From the NCBI RefSeq assembly GCF_019042245.1, contig NZ_JAHQCX010000001.1, positions 583,726 through 647,725 of the forward strand: a DNA stretch of 64,000 nt, read 5' to 3'. The notes beneath the pieces were generated by a model. It saw nothing but the letters and a program-made list of their open reading frames with translations. It searched no databases and was not told where the DNA came from. Below, piece after piece: positions 59,433 through 64,000 of the stretch. A program made the position numbers and the translations under genes. Every line of letters begins with the position of its first letter. Position 1 is the first letter of the stretch. Source of the DNA: Diplocloster modestus. GTDB taxonomy: Bacteria > Bacillota > Clostridia > Lachnospirales > Lachnospiraceae.

Positions 59433-61679
59433 ATGAATAGTTGGAAAAAAACATTACGGAGGGTCTTAGCGTGTGTCCTGGCGTTTTCCACGGCGGCTAT
59501 TTCCGCTACAATCCGGGCGGATGCGGCAATGGTGCCCAATGCGGAGGTTAGGATTTCATGGAACGACACCGCGCAGGAGATTGATGGCTTCGGCGTCTCC
59601 CAGCCCTGCGACGTATATGGAGATGAAATCTATAATCATCCAAAGCGTGATGAAATCATGGATCTGCTTTTTTCAAAAGACAACGGAATTGGCCTGTCCC
59701 TGCTTCGATGCGAAGTGGGAAATGGGAGAAATATGCCGACGATAGAACCGCAGGACGGCGTTTGGGATTTTTCCGGGTCCGCCGCGGAATTATGGGTGAT
59801 GAATGAAGCGAAGACAAGAGGGATTGATAAAATATACAGCACGGTATGGAGTCCTCCGGCATGGATGAAAACAAATAACAAAGTGACAAATGGAGGTTAT
59901 CTGCGGAAGGATTGCTATCAAAAATATGCGGAATATTTAAAGAGATATGTGGAAGGGTATAAACAGTATCACGATATTGATATTTATGCGATATCCATTG
60001 CCAACGAGCCGGAATATGCAGCAATTTGGCAGTCCTGTTTATGGAAGCCGGAAATGCTTACAGACTTTTTGGCCAATTTCCTTGCGCCGGCGCTTGCGGC
60101 AAGCAATACCAATGTGAATGTTATCGTTGGCGAAAAAGGCCAGTGGAGCGAATCCATGGTAACGAACGCACTTAATACGAAAGAAGCGTGTGACCGGATT
60201 GATATTGTGGGCGGGCATCAATATAGCGGTACGATCGGCCCCTTTACGCTTGCGGAAAGCAAAGGGAAACGGGTTTGGGCAACCGAAGTATCCAGTACCG
60301 GCACGTTCACGGCCAGTATGAAGGATGGGATTAGCTGGGCTGAACGGGTTCATGAATTTATGACCACAGCAAACGCGAATGCTTTTACGTACTGGCTTGG
60401 CGCCTGCCAGACCGCAAGCAACGAGGCGTTGATCCGGCTTTATACGGACGGCACCTTTGAAACGACAAAAAGGCTTTATACGTTAGGAAATTTCAGCCGC
60501 TTCATCCAGCCCGGTTCGGTCCGTTTAAATGTGGATTCCTCGCCGGCAAAGGGGATCAGCCTTTCGGCCTATAAGAATCCGAAAACCGGTGATTTTTCGC
60601 TGGTGGCTATCAATAATTCCAATACCAGCCAAGTACTGGATTTCATTCCGGATGGTTTCGCGGCCGGCAAGCTCACACCATATGTCACCAATGAGGCCTG
60701 CAGTCTGGAGGAGTTTCCTTCTATCCCGTTAATAAACGGAAAATTTACGGTGACATTAGGAGCGGGCAGCGTTACCACCTTTACGGGAACAGAAGGTTCT
60801 TCCGTACCGGTGCAAAAAGACTGGAGCTTAACGGATGAATTAGATGACTGGAGTCTTATTTACTCTGCTTCCCCAGACTGGATGCTGGAGGGTAATAACC
60901 CTTACGGCGGATTTGACGGCGATCCGTCGCGCTTGCGCCGCACAGCCCTTTCACGGCAGGAGGTTATTTATCATTTTAATCATATTACCGATTTTGAGGC
61001 CGATGTTTACTTCCATGATTCCCTTGAAGGGCTTAAATTTTATACCTCGCCGGATAATAAAGCCTGGAGTGAAGTGAATTTCAATTTAGACAAGGCCCTT
61101 TCCACCGGAGGCGGCTGGAATAGGACAAAGGCGGCGCCGGCGGATTTGCTGCCGCCGGATACCAGCTATTTCAAGGTTGAGTTTGATAAAGGCAAGGATT
61201 CTTGGGATAAACATTTGGCGTCTATCCGATTTGTCTGCGATGCTCCCGAGAAGCCTTACGACACCCTGGAGGATTGGTCGAAAACGTATGAACATACGGA
61301 TAATTGGATGCTTGACGCTGAAAATCCGGACTATTTTGAGGGTGACACAGCCCGGGCCCGCAGGACGACGGCGACCACGGAGTCCATCATCTATTCCGTG
61401 CCCGAAGAGAAAACCCTTGCCGATTTCACCGCGAAACTTTTTTATTTTAGAACCTATCGCGATCCTATGGCTTTTTATCAATCCGCGGATGGAGTTATAT
61501 GGACGCCGGTTGAAATGGATTATACCGGCACAGTGGACACGGGAAACCATTGGAACCGTATGTATGCCACCCCAGCATCTGACCTATCCGATTGTAGGCT
61601 CCTGAAAATTGAATTTTCAGGCGGTGGTCTTTTTCAGTGGGATAAGCAGCTATCGGAGATTTACTTTACCTATTTTTAA
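59433..61679 (+). CDS. Secreted GH30 glycoside hydrolase with duplicated C-terminal modules
   Basis: A 748-residue exported enzyme. Signal peptide to ~32, GH30 (beta/alpha)8 plus beta-domain to ~455. Candidate catalytic residues are Glu192 in SIANEPEY (acid/base) and Glu285 in VWATEVSS (nucleophile). GH30 includes xylanases, glucuronoxylanases, beta-1,6-glucanases and fucosidases/xylosidases; the substrate is open. From ~470 two repeats of ~135 residues (each with DWSxxY, WMLxxxNP, RxRRT, xWNR and WDKxL landmarks) form modules I do not recognise, probably carbohydrate-binding. RBS AGAGAGGA. Confidence 0.88.
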   Translation: MNSWKKTLRRVLACVLAFSTAAISATIRADAAMVPNAEVRISWNDTAQEIDGFGVSQPCDVYGDEIYNHPKRDEIMDLLFSKDNGIGLSLLRCEVGNGRNMPTIEPQDGVWDFSGSAAELWVMNEAKTRGIDKIYSTVWSPPAWMKTNNKVTNGGYLRKDCYQKYAEYLKRYVEGYKQYHDIDIYAISIANEPEYAAIWQSCLWKPEMLTDFLANFLAPALAASNTNVNVIVGEKGQWSESMVTNALNTKEACDRIDIVGGHQYSGTIGPFTLAESKGKRVWATEVSSTGTFTASMKDGISWAERVHEFMTTANANAFTYWLGACQTASNEALIRLYTDGTFETTKRLYTLGNFSRFIQPGSVRLNVDSSPAKGISLSAYKNPKTGDFSLVAINNSNTSQVLDFIPDGFAAGKLTPYVTNEACSLEEFPSIPLINGKFTVTLGAGSVTTFTGTEGSSVPVQKDWSLTDELDDWSLIYSASPDWMLEGNNPYGGFDGDPSRLRRTALSRQEVIYHFNHITDFEADVYFHDSLEGLKFYTSPDNKAWSEVNFNLDKALSTGGGWNRTKAAPADLLPPDTSYFKVEFDKGKDSWDKHLASIRFVCDAPEKPYDTLEDWSKTYEHTDNWMLDAENPDYFEGDTARARRTTATTESIIYSVPEEKTLADFTAKLFYFRTYRDPMAFYQSADGVIWTPVEMDYTGTVDTGNHWNRMYATPASDLSDCRLLKIEFSGGGLFQWDKQLSEIYFTYF

Positions 61680-61706
61680 ACGGCAGCTAAAGCGCAGCCC
61701 TGAGTT

Positions 61707-61743
61707 AAGCCAGTTTTGGCCGGAAGGTCAAGGCTGGCTTTTT
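61707..61743 (+). terminator. Terminator of the GH30 operon
   Basis: AAGCCAG (61707-61713) pairs with CTGGCTT (61734-61740), with an inner TTGGCC/GGTCAA extension, then TTTTT. Confidence 0.7.
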
Positions 61744-61744
61744 C

Positions 61745-61850
61745 CGGTGCACCTGGCGGCGCACGTTATAAGTTTGGTCTCGTCGTTGTCAAAAGAGATC
61801 CGTACGCCCTCATAGGATTTCGGCAGATGCCCGATCCCCATACGCATACC
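61745..61850 (-). pseudogene. Possible gene fragment
   Basis: On the - strand a codon-like frame runs directly after the GntR stop and includes SDGMRMGIGHLPKSYEGVRI, ending near the GH30 terminator. It is too short to assign. It could be the remains of the gene that followed the GntR regulator before the island was inserted. Confidence 0.25.
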
Positions 61851-61851
61851 G

Positions 61852-62538
61852 TCAGACTCTGGAGATCCCGAAAATATTAGGCGCGAACGACTGTAAATGT
61901 ACTAATTTATTTTCAGTTATGTGCAGTTTTATGATATCCTCAACGGTTTCCGCATCCTGATTATTCAGCGCCTGAACCAGTGAGACATGTTGTAAATGAG
62001 AACGCTTTACATTGGAGGAATTGACCAGGATCAGATTCGTGATCCGCTCGATCTGTCCGGATATCTGTGAATACAGCTTCTGTAGTATCAGGTTGTGACT
62101 GGCTTCAATCAGTATGCGGTGAAAGATGATGTCAGAACGGGTCAGTGAATGATAATGGTGTTCTTCGATATCCCGCTCCATCTCATCACAAAGCTGTCTC
62201 ATGGCTTCCAGTTGATTCGGATGCATCGCGAGAGCCGCCTGCCGGGCGGCAAAGCGCTCCAGATATTCCCGGACTTCATACAGCTGAGTAATACTTTCAT
62301 AAGAAATATCGGAAACCAGATATCCTTTGGACGGAATGGATACCACCAGACCTTCACTGATTAACGCCTGGATCGCCTCCCGGATTGGTGTGCGGCTGCT
62401 GTTTATTTCTGCCGACAATTGCTTCTCGCTGATCACAGATCCGGGCATGAGCCGCCGGCAGATGATCTGTTCCTTCAGATATTGATATGCCTGCTCTCTT
62501 TTAGACAGCTGTACATTTTCATTCATTAAAAATTCCAT
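61852..62538 (-). CDS. GntR-family transcriptional regulator (FadR/FCD subgroup)
   Basis: A 228-residue regulator: N-terminal winged helix (SEKQLSAEINSSRTPIREAI) and an FCD ligand domain (DIIFHRILIEASHNLILQKL). RBS AAAGGA seven bases before the ATG. Such regulators respond to organic or sugar acids. The only adjacent gene on the same strand is the cupin 270 nt upstream, so the target is not evident. Confidence 0.9.
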   Translation of the reverse strand: MEFLMNENVQLSKREQAYQYLKEQIICRRLMPGSVISEKQLSAEINSSRTPIREAIQALISEGLVVSIPSKGYLVSDISYESITQLYEVREYLERFAARQAALAMHPNQLEAMRQLCDEMERDIEEHHYHSLTRSDIIFHRILIEASHNLILQKLYSQISGQIERITNLILVNSSNVKRSHLQHVSLVQALNNQDAETVEDIIKLHITENKLVHLQSFAPNIFGISRV

Positions 62539-62597
62539 AACAGTTCCTTTCTGCCCTCCTCGGATGTAACTTCCTTAAGCAGAGCAAAAATGTCAAA

Positions 62598-62688
62598 AAC
62601 CCCTCCGGGGAGGATCGCACAACGGCGGAAAGGGAGATGCCGCATACGCGGCCCGCCGTTGGCGAAGAGTTTCGCAAGCGAAACTCTT
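62598..62688 (+). repeat. Modular palindromic repeat, copy R2
   Basis: CCCTCCGGGGAGGATCGCAC box, CGGCGG...CCGCCG hairpin with GATGCCGC-ATACGCGG, then GAGTTTCGC-AA-GCGAAACTC and a T run. It lacks the first hairpin present in R1 and R3 and is directly followed by R3. Confidence 0.88.
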
Positions 62689-62690
62689 TT

Positions 62691-62812
62691 TATTCAATAG
62701 GAAAATACGCCTATTGAATAAAAACCCCTCCGGGGAGGATCGCACAGCGGCGGAAAGGAAGATGCCGCATACGCGGCCCGCCGCCGGCGAAGAGTTTCGC
62801 AAGCGAAACTCT
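62691..62812 (+). repeat. Modular palindromic repeat, copy R3
   Basis: Full form. First hairpin TATTCAATAGG (62691-62701) with CCTATTGAATA (62710-62720), then the same box and two hairpins as R1/R2. The last hairpin touches the stop codon of the cupin gene at 62812-62814. Confidence 0.88.
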
Positions 62813-63309
62813 TATTTTATTTCCGTATACTCGTGATCGTGATCGATTTCTTTGTAACCTCTGGACTCCAGCGCGTAACCCGCTTCTCGCAGGGAGGCTT
62901 TCGTATAGATCCACAGCATAACTAACGGCTCGTCAAAGGGATTATAGAACCAGTGCTCCACGCCTTTGGGTGCGAAAATGGTATCTCCGGCGCGCTGCTC
63001 GGTTTCGATATCGCCTACCCCTCCGATTCCTTTGCCGGAAAGGATGTACATAATCTCTTCGCAGCCGACATGGGAATGTTTTTTGTGCAGTGAGGTACGC
63101 GGGGCGAAGGAACAGATGCCGAAGGTAAGTTCTTCAGATGGCACAGGGGTCTGGCCATCCACCAGTATCAACCGTTCGGCCCCGATCAAATCAGGAATCG
63201 GAAAGTTCTGTCCGTCCTCCTTGGTAATCAGATAAGGGGATTTCTTTCTTCGTTCTTCCATTTCCTCCGCAGTAAGACTTAATGCATCCTTGTTCATTTC
63301 TTCTGACAT
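62812..63309 (-). CDS. Cupin-domain protein
   Basis: A 165-residue protein with a single cupin barrel at ~55-140: HKKHSHVGCEEIMYILSG (metal-binding HxH and Glu) and DTIFAPKGVEHWFYNP (second motif His). ATG at 63309 has AAGGAGG upstream; the longer frame to 63399 is not supported. Single-domain cupins act as sugar isomerases, dioxygenases or binding proteins; no substrate can be named. Confidence 0.88.
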   Translation of the reverse strand: MSEEMNKDALSLTAEEMEERRKKSPYLITKEDGQNFPIPDLIGAERLILVDGQTPVPSEELTFGICSFAPRTSLHKKHSHVGCEEIMYILSGKGIGGVGDIETEQRAGDTIFAPKGVEHWFYNPFDEPLVMLWIYTKASLREAGYALESRGYKEIDHDHEYTEIK

Positions 63310-63500
63310 TGTAAAAACCTCCTTGTGTGGTGTGCTAACATGTATTTTGAATGTATGCCTTATGAATACCCAGTGTATACCACAAGCGTAATATATCATA
63401 TCACCACCTAAAAAGCAAGCAGAATTTCTAAGAGTAATTCTCTAGAGGTTACTGTTTACAGATAACTTTAATAAAGGGGGAGTTGATTTGACTAAGGGCC
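63310..63500. other. AT-rich intergenic stretch before H3
   Basis: Presumed promoter region of the cupin gene on the - strand. No clear gene. AGTTGATT at 63481-63488 also occurs in the left flank of H1 (31698-31705). Confidence 0.4.
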
Positions 63501-63783
63501 GGGCTGAGAGGGAGCGGGCGAACCCGGGCGGCATCCGGCGGCAGTTCTCGTGGTACCAAATCACTTCGACCGGCCCTAAGAACGTCTAACTCCGAAGGCA
63601 GGAGAACCTCTTATTGGCAGGGCCTGAAACAAACTCGCCAAAGGGCGGCTCGGACAGTGTTTCAGGCCCTGCGAGGTTCTCCTGCCTTCTGCGTAAGACG
63701 TTCTAAGGCCCGGTCTCAAGTGATTTGGTACCACGAGAACTGCCGCCGGATGCCGCCCGGGTTCGCCCGCTCCCTCTCAGCCC
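63501..63783 (+). repeat. Giant foldback element H3 (complete)
   Basis: A 283-nt inverted repeat. Outer arms 63501-63566 and 63718-63783 pair perfectly over 66 bp, with a sequence unrelated to the H1 arms. Core as in H1: AACTCC/TGCGTA internal loop, GAAGGCAGGAGAACCTC stem, bulge TTATTG, GCAGGGCCTGAAACA stem, apical loop AACTCGCC-AAAGGGC-GGCTCGGACAG. Right flank TTTACTATAAG begins four bases after the element, as TTTACTATTAG does at H1. Confidence 0.95.
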
Positions 63784-63924
63784 TATTTTACTATAAGCTT
63801 ATTTACAGATCTCACTTGCCGGATATTTTATACTTAAGATTCATATACCAAAAACGACGGCGGCCGTCGAGCTGCAGTACATAACACAATCGATAAGACC
63901 ATGGAAAAAGGCCATTTGTAAAGC

Positions 63925-64000
63925 AGGGATGAAGGGAAGCGGCGTATCCTGGGGAACCGGGCGGCAACTCCTGGGGGGCCAAATCACTTCGGCCGGGCCT
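63925..64000 (+). repeat. Giant foldback element H4 (left arm only, cut by window end)
   Basis: The last bases contain CCAAATCACTTCGGCCGGGC, nearly the same as the inner end of the H3 left arm (CCAAATCACTTCGACCGGCC). The preceding ~50 bases are GC-rich and different. No complement is present in the window, so the right arm should lie beyond 64000. Confidence 0.6.

Overview
The window looks like part of the chromosome of an anaerobic, gut-type Clostridia bacterium, most likely a Lachnospiraceae member. The reasons are the oxygen-sensitive class III ribonucleotide reductase, the L31 / YqhQ / PrmC / RF1 cluster, a Rho factor with a long low-complexity insertion, strong GGAGG ribosome binding sites, and a density of YesM/YesN-regulated ABC sugar operons that lack their own ATPase. 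The genus cannot be fixed from sequence alone. No rRNA, tRNA, prophage or CRISPR array was recognised.

Layout. 0-1.6 kb: 3' end of nrdD (with a fused thioredoxin-like tail) and a MIF-type tautomerase. 1.9-6.0 kb: sugar operon of a fucose/arabinose-isomerase-like enzyme, a LacI repressor and a xylulokinase-like kinase, with a perfect palindromic operator just downstream of the promoter. 6.2-11.4 kb: housekeeping block rho, rpmE, yqhQ, prmC, prfA. 11.7-20.3 kb: mixed genes (membrane-anchored unknown, DMT exporter convergent with a Ca2+-type P-ATPase, ParA with a Lys/Ala/Pro-rich partner, a broken Rpn-type nuclease gene, iron alcohol dehydrogenase, and a small unknown protein behind three 20-bp iterons). 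20.6-26.5 kb: maltodextrin-type ABC importer, malQ and a ROK repressor. 26.7-41.0 kb: a YesMN-controlled glycan locus (two-component system, solute-binding protein, two permeases, two unusual glycoside hydrolases, a beta-lactamase-fold hydrolase, an SGNH esterase). 41.6-48.6 kb: a polyol or deoxy-sugar operon (two zinc dehydrogenases, DeoC-like aldolase, rhamnulokinase-like kinase, PHP protein, SorC regulator). 48.9-61.7 kb: a second YesMN glycan island (GH4 phospho-glucosidase, BadF-type kinase, two-component system, ABC importer, secreted PIG-L deacetylase with discoidin domains, secreted GH30), bordered by an IS relic on the left and a possible gene fragment on the right. 61.8-64 kb: GntR regulator, modular repeats, a cupin, and large hairpins.

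The most unusual content is non-coding. Three complete giant foldback elements (283, 349 and 283 nt), one truncated at the window edge and one stripped-down form share a conserved apical loop, an asymmetric bulge and an internal loop. Their long outer arms are unrelated in sequence between copies, yet each arm pairs almost perfectly with its partner. I do not recognise this family. It looks like a structured RNA or foldback DNA element maintained by covariation. A second, smaller modular repeat family (three copies) and a structured intergenic segment ending in a type I-C-repeat-like sequence are also worth attention.

How the genes work together: three import systems (20.6, 30.3 and 54.3 kb) would rely on a shared MsmK-type ATPase encoded elsewhere. 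The two YesMN loci pair membrane sensing with ABC import and glycan-cleaving or deesterifying enzymes. In the 48.9-kb island a saccharide kinase next to a CNVP-type GH4 enzyme suggests that intracellular phosphorylation replaces PTS-linked phosphorylation.
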